Assembly: GCA_963708855.1 (NCBI GenBank)
Contig: CAVPUM010000027.1
Coordinates: 60,404 to 124,403 of the forward strand
DNA length: 64,000 nt
Source of the DNA: CAIWHR01 sp963708855
Lineage (GTDB): Bacteria > Pseudomonadota > Gammaproteobacteria > Burkholderiales > Casimicrobiaceae
Direction of reading: 5' to 3'
Made by a program: the position numbers and the translations under genes. This document shows positions 35,156-44,832 of the stretch, in pieces; position 1 is the stretch's first letter, and each line of letters starts with the position of its first letter. A model generated the notes under the pieces. That model was not told the DNA's origin. It saw only the letters and a list, made by a program, of their open reading frames with translations, and made no database searches.

Positions 35156-36058
35156 ATGCCGCTCACCACCACCGAACCACGCCGCCACCAACTCATGAGC
35201 CTGTCGCCCCACGGGTTTCACCGCGTGGTGTTTTACGAATGGGGCGACGCGGACAATCCGCGCGTCGTGCTTTGCGTCCATGGCGTGGGGCGCAATGGCC
35301 GCGATTTCGACGTTCTCGGCGAGGCGCTCTCGTCCACGCACCGGGTATTGGCGGTCGACATGCCGGGCCGCGGCGAAAGCGAGTGGCTCGCCGACCCGGA
35401 CGATTACGTCTTCACGACCTACCTGACGACGCTGGTCGCGCTGATCGCGCGCAGCGGCGCCGAAACGGTGGACTGGGTCGGCACGTCGATGGGCGGACTC
35501 CTGGGGATCGTCGTCGCGGCGCAGCCGAAGAACCCGATCCGGCGCCTCGTCGTGAACGACGTCGGACCCGCCATCGAACCAGCAGCGCTCGATCGCATCC
35601 GCGGCTATTTTGGCCTTGACCCGACTTTCGCGACGTACGCCGAGATCGGGCAGTACATCCGCACGGTTTCCGCGCCATTCGGGCGCCTTACCGACGCGCA
35701 GTGGGAGCACGTCACCCGGACCAATGTCCGGCAGCGCTCCGACGGCCGCTGGGGATTGGCCTACGATCCGGGCATCGCCGTGCCGTTCCGCGCGTCAGCC
35801 GCACCGCCTGATCTGTGGGGCGCCTGGGATGCCATCCGCTGCCCCACGCTCGTCCTGCGCGGCGCGCAGTCGGACCTGCTTGCGCGGGCCACGGCAGTCG
35901 AGATGGGAACGCGCGGTCCGAAGCCGGCAATCATCGAATTCGCGGACGTCGGTCACGCACCCACGCTGCTGTCCGCCGGGCAGGTCGATCCCGTCATGGC
36001 TTTCCTGCGCGCCGCAACGGCTCCGCCATCGCCAGCGGAGCACCCGGCGAACGAATGA
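35156..36058 (+). CDS. Alpha/beta hydrolase
   Basis: A 300-residue alpha/beta-fold esterase-like protein. The oxyanion region is CVHGVGRNGRDFD, the nucleophile elbow is GTSMGG and the catalytic His sits in FADVGHAPTL near the C terminus. DMPGRGESEWLAD is typical of the family. Substrate is unknown. A second in-frame ATG (MSLSPHG, thirteen codons in) is an alternative start. It lies close behind the NUDIX gene. Confidence 0.85.
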   Translation: MPLTTTEPRRHQLMSLSPHGFHRVVFYEWGDADNPRVVLCVHGVGRNGRDFDVLGEALSSTHRVLAVDMPGRGESEWLADPDDYVFTTYLTTLVALIARSGAETVDWVGTSMGGLLGIVVAAQPKNPIRRLVVNDVGPAIEPAALDRIRGYFGLDPTFATYAEIGQYIRTVSAPFGRLTDAQWEHVTRTNVRQRSDGRWGLAYDPGIAVPFRASAAPPDLWGAWDAIRCPTLVLRGAQSDLLARATAVEMGTRGPKPAIIEFADVGHAPTLLSAGQVDPVMAFLRAATAPPSPAEHPANE

Positions 36059-36123
36059 GGGTCCGCGTCCGTGGACTCTGGTCGGCCGCAACCGGCCCGC
36101 ATCGCTTACAATCGCCGTCGTAC

Positions 36124-37671
36124 ATGGCCCTGAAGCTCAGTCTCCCTCCGCTCGACCTGCATCCGGCCAATCCGCCGGAGACCCGACTGGCGCAGGTCAA
36201 CGCCTGGCTCGACCAGGCGTTGACGCGCAATGCCGTCGAGGCTGCGCGCCTCATCGGCGACGCACTGGCCGCCACCAATGCCGTCGCCATCGGCGATGCA
36301 CGGCGCCTCGAACTGGCGGAAAGGTATTGGCACACTGCCGAGATCCTTTGGCCCCGGCTCGAGTCGTACTTCGCCTCCGCGGCGCATCCGCTGCGCGGGG
36401 AAGCTCTGGACGCGGCCAAGGCAACACTCTGTCTCGCGCAGGAGCTCTTCGTCGCCTACAAGCGTGTCCTCGAGCACGAGGCGAACAAACGCGTGCTCTT
36501 CGGCGGCAATCGGGCGCTGGCCATGCTGATTCATCGCTGCATGCAATGCACCTGGCGGATCCTCGTCAACAGCTATGTCGCCTATGCTCCGGTCCTGCCA
36601 CGAACCTGGCTCGACGTTCACCGGATCTATGCGTTTGCGCACGAGCGCGGCCTGCACCAGCGTGCGATAGCGAGCGACGAGCCCACGGCGACCGCTGAGC
36701 GCGTGTACGTGCAGGCGCTGCTGCTGGCGCTCGCCAATCCCTACGGTTTCCTGCAGGGACAGTTCGATACGGTGATCAGTTACGTTCAGGAGCATTCACA
36801 TTGGGTGACCCTCACCGACGTGGCGCCCGTGCACCGAATGGCGAAGGCCGTGGCGGTCGTCCCGGTCGGGCACGACTTTCCGCCGTTCTCCGCGAGCAAG
36901 GGGGGGGCCATCGAGGGTAACAAGTTCTATCTCCTGGCCTTCGACCTGGCGTTCCAGATCCAGGAGCAGGTGCACAAGCTCGAAGCGGGCGGCAATTTCC
37001 CCGCGGGCGTCGGCCGCGATTCGGCGTCACGTCGCCGCTATCTCACACTGCTCAAGCGCCTGTTGCGGCAGTGGGCGATTCCGCCTGCGCGGCAGTTCAA
37101 CCGGCTGCCTTCGCAGGCGCGCGTGGTGATGTGCACCGAGCTTCTGGGCGTTTGGCAGCACAGCCGCGGCCGGCACAGCGGCGTCCCGGTAACATCGAAG
37201 GAGATGCCGCCGCTGATGCATTGCCAGGTCATCAACCATACGCCGGCGGGGTATGCGCTGCGGCAGACGGATGCCCAGCCGCCGGTGCTGCGCATCGGCG
37301 AACTGCTCGCGCTGCGCATCGAAGGCCGCGCCGGGCCGCAGGTCGCCGTCGTCCGCTGGTTCCGCAATACGATGCGCGGGACGGGGCTCGAGTTCGGCTG
37401 CGAAGTCCTGTCGGACAACCCCGAGGCCGCGGCCGCGGCGTTGGAAAGCGCGCCGGACGGCAAACGCCTGCCCGTGGTCGTGCTTCCGACTGCGGCAGGC
37501 AGTTCCGGCGGCGATGACACGCTGCCGCAGCTGATCGTGCCCGTTGGCGCCTTTGCCATCGATCAGGGCGTGTCGCTGACGCGGGCCGGCGAAACGGGCT
37601 TCGCGGTGCTCACCAAGCTCGCCGAACAGGGCCCCGGGTTCGAAATCTACGATTTCGCCGCAGTCGGCTGA
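36124..37671 (+). CDS. Conserved betaproteobacterial protein with PilZ-like C terminus
   Basis: The 515-residue soluble protein has no signal peptide or membrane helix. The first 300 residues are helical and Leu/Ala-rich, with no motif I recognise. The last 150 contain a beta-rich module, VINHTPAGYALRQ to VAVVRWFRNTMRGTGLEFG, which resembles PilZ-like domains, but the canonical RxxxR is not seen. Close relatives are often named cyclic-di-GMP-binding protein without proof. A TACAAT hexamer lies 13-18 bases before the start, so it probably has its own promoter. Confidence 0.6.
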   Translation: MALKLSLPPLDLHPANPPETRLAQVNAWLDQALTRNAVEAARLIGDALAATNAVAIGDARRLELAERYWHTAEILWPRLESYFASAAHPLRGEALDAAKATLCLAQELFVAYKRVLEHEANKRVLFGGNRALAMLIHRCMQCTWRILVNSYVAYAPVLPRTWLDVHRIYAFAHERGLHQRAIASDEPTATAERVYVQALLLALANPYGFLQGQFDTVISYVQEHSHWVTLTDVAPVHRMAKAVAVVPVGHDFPPFSASKGGAIEGNKFYLLAFDLAFQIQEQVHKLEAGGNFPAGVGRDSASRRRYLTLLKRLLRQWAIPPARQFNRLPSQARVVMCTELLGVWQHSRGRHSGVPVTSKEMPPLMHCQVINHTPAGYALRQTDAQPPVLRIGELLALRIEGRAGPQVAVVRWFRNTMRGTGLEFGCEVLSDNPEAAAAALESAPDGKRLPVVVLPTAAGSSGGDDTLPQLIVPVGAFAIDQGVSLTRAGETGFAVLTKLAEQGPGFEIYDFAAVG

Positions 37672-37674
37672 TGT

Positions 37675-37824
37675 ACGGCCCCCACGCTCACTGCGTTCGC
37701 TGCCCCCCGCGGGGGCAGTCAGTGCCCTTCGGACGGCCGGGCGGGCGAACGGACGGCCCCCACGCTCACTGCGTTCGCTGCCCCCCGCGGGGGCAGTCAG
37801 TGCCCTTCGGACGGCCGGGCGGGC
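37675..37824. repeat. Two tandem copies of a 78-bp GC-rich repeat
   Basis: Copies start at 37675 and 37753, with the first 72 bases identical. Each contains the near-perfect palindrome CTGCCCCC-CGC-GGGGGCAG and the flanks GCTCACTGCGTTCG and CAGTGCCCTTCGG. Read on the minus strand each copy would give SERSERGG, a peptide often seen in over-predicted betaproteobacterial ORFs, so this is probably a dispersed REP-like intergenic element. It lies between the PilZ-like gene and DUF2069 and may act as a transcription barrier. Confidence 0.8.
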
Positions 37825-37842
37825 ACTGATATCGCCGCCACG

Positions 37843-38199
37843 GTGCGGCCGGCTCCGAACGTTTCCGCGGCGGCGCGGTGGCACCGGCTGGCGGTGGCGC
37901 TCGTGGCCGGACTCATGCTCTGCGAAGGGCTGTGGGAGCTTTGGTTCGCTCCCCTTCGTCCCGGCGGCTCATGGCTCGCGCTGAAGGTCGTGCCGCTCGC
38001 GTGGGTCTGGTTCTCACTCGTGCGCGGACGACGCAAGGCCCGCCAGGTGGCAAGCCTGATGCTCCCGTTGTTCGCTGCCGAGGGCATCGTTCGCGCGATG
38101 ACCGAGCCCGGCCGACATGCATACGTCGCCACCTTCGCCACCGCACTCGCGTTGGCCGCACTGATAGCGATACTGCTGTCATTCCGCGCTGAAAGGTAG
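37843..38199 (+). CDS. DUF2069 membrane protein
   Basis: A 118-residue protein with about four hydrophobic segments (near residues 15-32, 42-60, 66-82 and 92-113) and the DUF2069 feature GLWELWFAPLRPGGSWLALKVVPL. These small inner-membrane proteins are widespread in beta- and gammaproteobacteria and have no known function. The start is GTG 37843, right after the tandem repeat. It converges on ispH. Confidence 0.75.
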   Translation: MRPAPNVSAAARWHRLAVALVAGLMLCEGLWELWFAPLRPGGSWLALKVVPLAWVWFSLVRGRRKARQVASLMLPLFAAEGIVRAMTEPGRHAYVATFATALALAALIAILLSFRAER

Positions 38200-38263
38200 C
38201 TCGGACACGGCTGTTCACTTCGCCGGCGGTGAATCGACGCGCTGCCAGGCGTCCTGTGTGAAC

Positions 38264-39208
38264 TTACTTTTCATTGGTCGCGGCCTGTCCATGCAGGCCC
38301 TTGGGCAACGGAAACACGACGCGTTCTGAGACGCCCTCGAGTTCCCGGACGCCGCGGGCGCCGAGCTCCGCCAGCCTGGCCAGCACTTCCTGCACGAGCA
38401 CCTCGGGCGCCGAGGCGCCGGCCGTGACGCCGACGGAGGCCCTCCCGGCGATCCACTCGGGCCGCAACTGGTCCGCCCGATCGACCATGTAGGAGGGAAC
38501 GCCTCGATTGGCGGCAACTTCACGCAGCCGGTTCGAGTTGGAACTGTTCGGGCTGCCGACGACGATGACGACATCGACCTGGCGCACCATGAACCGGACG
38601 GCGTCCTGCCGGTTCTGTGTCGCATAGCAGATGTCGTCCTTTTTCGGGCCAACAATCCGGGGGAATCGTTCTCTCAGCGCCGCGACGATGGCGGCCGCAT
38701 CGTCCACGGAGAGGGTCGTCTGCGTCACATAGGCGAGCGTGTCAGGGAACCTGACCGCAAGCCGGTCGACATCGGCGACGGATTCGACCAGTTGTATGCC
38801 CCCGTCACATTGCCCCATCGTTCCTTCGACCTCGGGGTGCCCGGCGTGGCCGATCATCACGATTTCGCGGCCCTGCGCGCGCATCTTCTCGACTTCGGCA
38901 TGGACCTTGGTCACCAGCGGGCACGTCGCGTCGAAGACCCGAAGGCCGCGTGCCTCCGCTTCGGCGCGGACGCGCTTCGGAACGCCGTGCGCCGAGAAAA
39001 CGACTGTGCTGCCCGCCGGCACCGCGTCGAGATCCTCGACGAAGACGGCGCCTTTGGCCTTCAGGTCATCGACGACGAATCGATTGTGGACCACTTCGTG
39101 GCGGACGTAGATGGGCGCGCCGTAGAGCGCGAGCGCCTGCTCGACAATGGCGATTGCACGATCGACGCCGGCGCAGAAACCGCGTGGATTGGCGAGCAGG
39201 ACGTCCAT
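38264..39208 (-). CDS. ispH: 4-hydroxy-3-methylbut-2-enyl diphosphate reductase
   Basis: The 314-residue Fe-S enzyme performs the last step of the MEP isoprenoid pathway, making IPP and DMAPP. Cluster cysteines are in PRGFCAGVDRAI (Cys12), DATCPLVTKVH and DICYATQNRQ; the active site also shows GHAGHPEVEG and VGSPNSSNSNRL. The start overlaps the lspA stop by one base, completing the order ribF-ileS-lspA-ispH. Confidence 0.96.
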   Translation of the reverse strand: MDVLLANPRGFCAGVDRAIAIVEQALALYGAPIYVRHEVVHNRFVVDDLKAKGAVFVEDLDAVPAGSTVVFSAHGVPKRVRAEAEARGLRVFDATCPLVTKVHAEVEKMRAQGREIVMIGHAGHPEVEGTMGQCDGGIQLVESVADVDRLAVRFPDTLAYVTQTTLSVDDAAAIVAALRERFPRIVGPKKDDICYATQNRQDAVRFMVRQVDVVIVVGSPNSSNSNRLREVAANRGVPSYMVDRADQLRPEWIAGRASVGVTAGASAPEVLVQEVLARLAELGARGVRELEGVSERVVFPLPKGLHGQAATNEK

Positions 39209-39717
39209 CAGATGCCTTTCGTCGCCCCGGCCGAATCATTCCGCTGCCGGCGAAAGCTGTCGAGAATGACCAGCCCGGCACCCACGGTGATGGCGCTGTC
39301 CGCGACGTTGAACGCCGGATACGCCCAGCCGGCATAGTGGAACAGCAGGAAATCGACCACCTTGCCGAGCATGAGGCGGTCGTAGAGGTTGCCCAGCGCA
39401 CCGCCCAGGATCAACGCCAGTCCGGTGCGGTACAGCAGGCTCCCGCCGCGGCGCAGGAGCACGACGATCACGATCGTGGCGGCGATGGCGATGCCCGCCA
39501 GCAGCCAGCGCTGCCAGCCGGACGCCGTGGCGAGGAAGCTGAAGGCCGCGCCGGTGTTGTATGTCAGGATCAGACTGAAGAAACCCGTGACCGCCCGCCC
39601 GTCGCCTTCGCGCATCGTCGCGACGATCGCGGCCTTCGAGACCTGGTCGGCCGCGATCACGCCCGCGGTCAGCCATAGCCAGCGGATCCAACGCGCATTT
39701 GCGGCGGGAATCGCCAT
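39208..39717 (-). CDS. lspA: Lipoprotein signal peptidase (signal peptidase II)
   Basis: The 169-residue membrane aspartyl protease cleaves lipoprotein signal peptides. Four membrane helices, the YNTGAAFSFL motif and the two catalytic Asp regions GALGNLYDRL and NVADSAITVG are present. The start MAIPAANARWIRW is at ATG 39717; upstream in-frame codons run into ileS. It lies between ileS and ispH in the expected order. Confidence 0.95.
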   Translation of the reverse strand: MAIPAANARWIRWLWLTAGVIAADQVSKAAIVATMREGDGRAVTGFFSLILTYNTGAAFSFLATASGWQRWLLAGIAIAATIVIVVLLRRGGSLLYRTGLALILGGALGNLYDRLMLGKVVDFLLFHYAGWAYPAFNVADSAITVGAGLVILDSFRRQRNDSAGATKGI

Positions 39718-39727
39718 GGCGGCCCGG

Positions 39728-42577
39728 TCACGCGAACGCGTGACGTTCCCCCGATCCGAAGAGATTCGACGTGCACCGACCGCAAAGTGTCGGGTGCGCC
39801 GCGTTCGTGCCGACGTCCGACCGATAGTGCCAACAGCGCTCGCACTTGGCCTGCCCGCTGGGGGTGACGCCAATCGCGAGAGCCTCGGCGCGCGCCACGG
39901 TGGCGGCCGACGTGATCAGGACAAAGCGCAGGTCGTCGCCGAGGCTCGCCAGCGCCTCGTAGTCGTCGCCGGACGCGCCGATCGCCACTTCGGCCTGCAG
40001 CGATGATCCGATCTTTCCGCTCTGGCGCAGGGTCTCCAGCTCCTTCTGCACGGCGGCGCGCACCGCGAGGATGCGCGTCCACTTGGCCATCAGCGGTTCG
40101 GCGTCCGGCACCTTTGGCAACCCGTTCACCCACGTCCGGCAGAAGATCGAAGCGTCTTCGGGCTGTACGATGCGCCAGGCTTCCTCGGCGGTGAAGGAAA
40201 GCACCGGCGCCATCAGCTGGAGCAGCGAATCGCGGATCAGCGCAAGCGCAGTCTGGGCCGAGCGCCGGGCGGCACTCGCCTTGCCCGTCGTGTACAGGCG
40301 ATCCTTGAGCACGTCGAGATAGAAGCCGCCGAGGTCCTCCGAGCAGAACGTCTGCAGCCGCTGCACGACGAGATGGAACTCGTAGCGCGCGTAATCGGCT
40401 GCGACCGCGTCGGCGAGGGCGCGGGCCGCCGCCAGTGCATAGCGGTCGATCTCCAGCAGCTGGTCGATCGGGACGGCGTCCGTCGCCGCATTGAAGTCGG
40501 ATGTGTTCGCCAGCAGGAAACGCAGCGTATTGCGGATGCGGCGGTATCCCTCGACAACGCGCTTCAGGATTTCGTCCGAGATGAAAAGCTCGCCCGAGTA
40601 GTCGGTCGCGGCGACCCACAGACGCAGGATCTCGGCGCCGAGCGTGTTCGACACCTTCTGCGGCTCGACGCCATTGCCCTTCGACTTGGACATCTTCCGG
40701 CCCTCGCCGTCGACCGCGAAGCCGTGGGTCAGCAAGGCGTTGTACGGAGGCCGGCCGTTCAGCATGCACGACACGAGCAGCGACGAATGGAACCAGCCGC
40801 GGTGCTGGTCGGAGCCCTCGAGATAGAGGTCCGCGGGAAATCCGGTGTCGCGGGCATGGGAACCCGTGCCCGCCGCAGGGCCATCCGGTCCGCCCAGCAC
40901 GGTCTGGTGCGTGGAGCCCGAATCGAACCACACGTCGAGCGTGTCCTTGATCTTCACGTAATCGGCAAGATCGTCCACATCGAGTTCGCGCACGTCGAGG
41001 GTCTGCCACGCCTCGATGCCGCCCGTTTCGACCCGACGCGCGACTACCTCCAGCAGCTCCAGCGTGCGCGGGTGCAGGGCGCCGGTCACCTTGTGCGTGA
41101 AGAACGGCATCGGCACGCCCCACTGCCGCTGCCGCGACAGCGTCCAGTCCGGGCGGCTGGCGATCATGCCGTACAGCCGTGCCTTGCCCCAGCTCGGGAA
41201 GAACTGGGTTGCCTCGATGCCGGCAAGGGCCGTTGCGCGCAGCGTCTTTTCGGGTTTCGTGCCGTTCCAGCCCGGAACGTCGTCCATGCCGGCGAACCAT
41301 TGCGTCGTCGCGCGATAGATCACCGGCGTCCGGTGCCGCCAGCAATGCATGTAGCTGTGTGTGAACTTCTCCGCCGAAAACAGCGCGCCGACATCGCGAA
41401 GCTTGGCAACGATCTGCGGATTCGCCTCCCAGATCTTCTCGCCACCGAAAAACGGCAGGCTGCCGGCAAACCTCCCATCGCCACCCACCGGGTTCAGGAT
41501 CTCGTCATCGGCCATCCCGTAGCGTCGGCACGACTGGAAATCCTCGATGCCATACGCCGGCGACGAATGCACAACGCCGGTACCCTGCTCCAGCGTCACG
41601 TAGGTCCCGAGATACACCGGCGACGCACGGGCGTAGAGCGGATGGCGGAAGCGGATCAACTCGAGCGCCGCACCCGTGGTCGAGGCCACGACGTGGCCTT
41701 CGAGCTTGAAGCGCGACAGGCAGCCTTCGACGAGATCCCGCGCGAGCACGAGATGCCCGCGGGAGGTGGCCACCAGCGCATAGGCGAATTCGGGATGCAT
41801 GTTCAGCGCCTGGTTGGACGGGATCGTCCAGGGTGTCGTCGTCCAGACAACCGCCATCGCGGGTCCGGCCGGCATGGCGGAGAGCCCGAACGCCGCCGCG
41901 AGCCTGTCGCGGTCGGCGTCGTCGAGCGGGAATGCGATGTCGACCGCGATGTCGTCACGGTCCTCGTACTCGACCTCGGCTTCGGCCAGGGCGCTGCCGC
42001 AGTCGAAGCACCAGTTCACTGGCTTCAGGCCGCGGTAGATGAAGCCCTTCTCGAGGAGCTTGCCCAGCGTGCGGATTTCGTCCGCCTCGTTCCTGAACGC
42101 CATCGTCGTGTACGGATGGTCCCAGTCGCCAAGCACGCCCAGCCGCTGGAAGTCCGCCTTCTGGCGCACGATCTGCTCGTTGGCATAGGCGCGCGCGAAC
42201 CGCTGAGTTTCCTCGACCGGGATGTGCTTGCCGTGCGCCTTCTCGATCTGGACCTCGATGGGCATGCCGTGGCAGTCCCAGCCGGGCACGTACGGCGCGT
42301 CGTAGCCGGCGAGCTGCTTGCTCTTGACGACGACGTCCTTAAGGATCTTGTTGACGGCGTGGCCGATGTGTATGTCGTTGTTCGCGTAGGGCGGGCCGTC
42401 GTGCAGCACGAAACGCGGTCGGCCGGCCGACGCGGCGCGGATCGCCTCGTAGACCTTCTTCTGCTGCCACTCCTTGATCCAGAGCGGCTCGCGCTTCGCC
42501 AGATCGCCGCGCATCGGGAATCGCGTGTCCGGCAGGTTCAGCGTCGTCTTGTAATCGGTTTTCGATGGATCAGGCAT
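39728..42577 (-). CDS. ileS: Isoleucine--tRNA ligase
   Basis: The 949-residue class I synthetase charges tRNA-Ile. It shows the HIGH motif in NDIHIGHAVNK, KMSKSKGNGVEP, the editing domain (TTTPWTIPSNQALNMHPEF) and the C-terminal zinc finger CERCWHY with CGRC. The length is normal and the frame intact. It is preceded by ribF and followed by lspA ten bases downstream. Confidence 0.97.
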   Translation of the reverse strand: MPDPSKTDYKTTLNLPDTRFPMRGDLAKREPLWIKEWQQKKVYEAIRAASAGRPRFVLHDGPPYANNDIHIGHAVNKILKDVVVKSKQLAGYDAPYVPGWDCHGMPIEVQIEKAHGKHIPVEETQRFARAYANEQIVRQKADFQRLGVLGDWDHPYTTMAFRNEADEIRTLGKLLEKGFIYRGLKPVNWCFDCGSALAEAEVEYEDRDDIAVDIAFPLDDADRDRLAAAFGLSAMPAGPAMAVVWTTTPWTIPSNQALNMHPEFAYALVATSRGHLVLARDLVEGCLSRFKLEGHVVASTTGAALELIRFRHPLYARASPVYLGTYVTLEQGTGVVHSSPAYGIEDFQSCRRYGMADDEILNPVGGDGRFAGSLPFFGGEKIWEANPQIVAKLRDVGALFSAEKFTHSYMHCWRHRTPVIYRATTQWFAGMDDVPGWNGTKPEKTLRATALAGIEATQFFPSWGKARLYGMIASRPDWTLSRQRQWGVPMPFFTHKVTGALHPRTLELLEVVARRVETGGIEAWQTLDVRELDVDDLADYVKIKDTLDVWFDSGSTHQTVLGGPDGPAAGTGSHARDTGFPADLYLEGSDQHRGWFHSSLLVSCMLNGRPPYNALLTHGFAVDGEGRKMSKSKGNGVEPQKVSNTLGAEILRLWVAATDYSGELFISDEILKRVVEGYRRIRNTLRFLLANTSDFNAATDAVPIDQLLEIDRYALAAARALADAVAADYARYEFHLVVQRLQTFCSEDLGGFYLDVLKDRLYTTGKASAARRSAQTALALIRDSLLQLMAPVLSFTAEEAWRIVQPEDASIFCRTWVNGLPKVPDAEPLMAKWTRILAVRAAVQKELETLRQSGKIGSSLQAEVAIGASGDDYEALASLGDDLRFVLITSAATVARAEALAIGVTPSGQAKCERCWHYRSDVGTNAAHPTLCGRCTSNLFGSGERHAFA

Positions 42578-42618
42578 GCGGGACCGGTTCTTTCCTTGGT
42601 GGCGTTCGGGGAACTGCG

Positions 42619-43550
42619 TCAGCGCGGCTGCGCGCCTGCCATGTCGAAAAAGTCGCGCGCCTGCGCGGCGTCGACCGCGATCTGGCGCCTGAGAGCGGCG
42701 AGGTCCGGATAGCGAGTCTCGTCGCGCAGCTTGCGCACGAACTCGACGCCGATGCGCCGCCCGTAGATCGTCTCGTCGAAGTCGAAAATGAACACTTCTA
42801 GCATCGGCACGCCCGAGGTCGCTATGGTCGGGCGCACGCCGACGCTCGCGACGCCGGTCCGCGGCGCGCTGCCGAGTCCGTGCACGCGTACCGCGAAGAT
42901 CCCCGCAACCGGCGGCGCGCGCTTGAGCGGAAGGTTCGCCGTCGGAAAACCCAGGCTGCGCCCCAGTTTCGCCCCGTGCGCGACCCGGCCCGAGAGGCAG
43001 AACGACCGGCCGAGCAGCGCCTTGGCGCGCGCGAGATCGCCTTGCGCCAGCGCCGAGCGCACGGCCGTGGACGATGCCCGTTCACCGCCGATCACCACGG
43101 TGCGCATCGCTTCCACGCTGAATCCGGTCGCGGCCCGGCGCAACGTCGCCAAATCTCCCGCGCGCCCCTTGCCGAAGCGGAAATCCTCGCCCACCAGCAG
43201 CCAGCGTGCGCCGAGCCGACGCATGAGAACGGCCTCGATGAACGTTGCCGCTTCGAGCGAGGCGACCCGTTCGTCGAACCGCGCCACGTATGTGCGGGCA
43301 ACCCCGCTGGCTGCGAACTGCTCGATCTTGTCGCGCAAGGACGACAACCGGGGCGGGGCGGTCGATTGGCGAAGAACTCGCGTGGCGGCGGATCGAATGT
43401 CAACACCGCGGCCGGCAGCGCAAGGTCCTCGGCCGCCTCGGCGAGCCGGGCCAGCATCGCCTGGTGGCCGCGATGGACGCCGTCGAAATTGCCGATCGCC
43501 AGCGCAATCGGGACGTCGGCGGCCGGTGGAATGCCGCGAAAGAGCTGCAC
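42619..43550 (-). CDS. ribF: Bifunctional riboflavin kinase/FAD synthetase (one frameshift)
   Basis: The enzyme makes FMN and then FAD. The N-terminal FAD synthetase half has IGNFDGVHRGHQAM and VLTFDPPPREFF; the C-terminal kinase half has GRSLGFPTANLPL and YGRRIGVEFVRKLRDE. One base is missing in the GC run near 43355, so the halves are in different frames (932 bases). RibF is normally essential, which makes a sequencing error likely. I start at GTG 43550, giving MQLFRGI with GAGG seven bases upstream; a TAAAAT lies about 35 bases further up. Confidence 0.9.
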
Positions 43551-43791
43551 CAATTTGCCTCGCTGCAGCAAAACTGCATATTTTAGCGGATTATCGAACC
43601 GGACGTTCACTTTCCGGCGTTCGCGGCGGCTTGTGATCCCGCGAATCCCGTTCCCGTGGCCGCGACCTCGTCCAAACGCCGCGCCGCCCCGCCCCGCGTG
43701 GACGCCGTCGGCGCAACCGAGCCTCCAACGTCAGGGCACCCGTTGCAATACACTTCCGCCATCGAACGTTACCGTGACCAGGGAGCCCCCG

Positions 43792-44086
43792 ATGCCGGCG
43801 TATCTGCTCGTGGATTGCGACGTGACCGACCCCACGCGCTACGAGCGCTACAAGAAACTCGCGCCGGCCGCGATCGCCAAATACGGGGGACGCTACCTGG
43901 CGCGCGGTGGCGAGACCACGCCGGCTCGAAGGCGATTGGCAGCCGAATCGCGTCGTGATTCTCGAGTTTCCCGATGCGGAAGCGGCCAAGCGGTTCTACG
44001 CGTCGCCGGAGTACCGCGCCGCGCGCGCGGAACGCGCGGGCGCTGCGAACATGAACATGATACTGGTCGAAGGACTCAGTGCTTGA
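43792..44086 (+). CDS. DUF1330 family protein (one frameshift)
   Basis: This small ferredoxin-like-fold protein of about 97 residues starts MPAYLLVDCDVTDPTRYERYK and continues after the shift as LEGDWQPNRVVILEFPDAEAAKRFY to an end at LVEGLSA. One extra base near 43925 explains the 295-base length. DUF1330 proteins are dimeric alpha-beta barrels of unknown function. It is divergent from ribF. Confidence 0.82.
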
Positions 44087-44384
44087 TGTAGGGGACGACC
44101 CCGCGCGGCAGGAATTTCAGCGGCCGCACGCGGGACAGGGGCGCCCGACCGGCCGGAGCGGCCGATGATCGGAGCGCCGCACGCCGCTTCCCCATGCTGG
44201 TGTGTCGCCGATCACGCACGGACGGGCGAGCCAGGAACCGGTCGCGCGGTTGCGTGCCTGCGGGATCCCTTGCCCGACGTGCCGCCGGGCGATGCCGGCC
44301 GAAGTAAAGAGTAGCTGCCGACCGCATCGCTGTGATGCAGTGAAATCCGCGGACAGCCGCAGGTCCGTGCCGGCGGCGCGCGAG
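44087..44384. other. Intergenic stretch without a recognised gene
   Basis: Between the DUF1330 gene and the J-like gene no convincing gene is present. On the minus strand a short frame ends PLKFLPRGVVPYIKH at 44076, which looks protein-like but has no recognisable beginning. It may be the eroded tail of a gene or chance. Confidence 0.3.
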
Positions 44385-44723
44385 TCAGGCGGCGATGGCC
44401 GCGCAGGAGTCGTCGAGCCACGCCGGCGCATCCTCGACGCGACACCAAGCGCGCAGTGTCCCGACTGGTCGAGCGTCGCCTTGAGTTCGGCGTCGGCCAT
44501 CGCCGCTTCCCGCGCCAGAGTCGCGTCGTAACGATCCCGTGGTCTCGGAGTTCGACAGGACTGTGTACGCGGTGTGGATCATCGCCACGAGCCCGCTCGT
44601 GTCCTGTCCGGCGTCCGTGGCGCCGTAGCCCAAGCGCTCGAGGAGCGCGAGGTAGGCGGTTTCGATCCGCGCCGGGGTGGCCCCCGGCGCAAGCTCGAGA
44701 TAGTCGTAATAGGTGTAGCTCAT
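44385..44723 (-). CDS. Small J-domain-like protein without HPD (frameshifted)
   Basis: It starts MSYTYYDYLELAPGATPARIETAYLALLERLGYG, resembling the first helices of a J domain, followed by MIHTAYTVLSN as in helix III. The HPD tripeptide needed to stimulate DnaK is replaced by a stretch around LGYGATDAG. In another frame RYDATLAREAAMADAELKATLD continues the pattern, and the final DAPAWLDDSCAAIAA is back in the first frame, suggesting two cancelling shifts near 44545 and 44460. Function unknown; a J-like regulator is possible. Confidence 0.55.
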   Translation of the reverse strand: MSYTYYDYLELAPGATPARIETAYLALLERLGYGATDAGQDTSGLVAMIHTAYTVLSNSETTGSLRRDSGAGSGDGRRRTQGDARPVGTLRAWCRVEDAPAWLDDSCAAIAA

Positions 44724-44832
44724 GGCGCCCTCCTCGGTCTGGTGCGGTCGGGTTTCGTCTGCTGCTCGAAGAGCACAAAGCAGCAAACGTGCCAAGCCAC
44801 GGAAACGCAGCGAGCGTGAGGGCCGGCTGTTC

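Noticed and set aside
37027..37884. 285-codon minus-strand frame containing SERSERGG twice
   Set aside because: It covers the tandem intergenic repeat and the antisense of the PilZ-like gene; the peptide repeats come from the DNA repeat.
40373..42712. 779-codon plus-strand frame opposite ileS
   Set aside because: It mirrors the codon bias of ileS, has no ribosome binding site or domain, and ileS is unambiguous.
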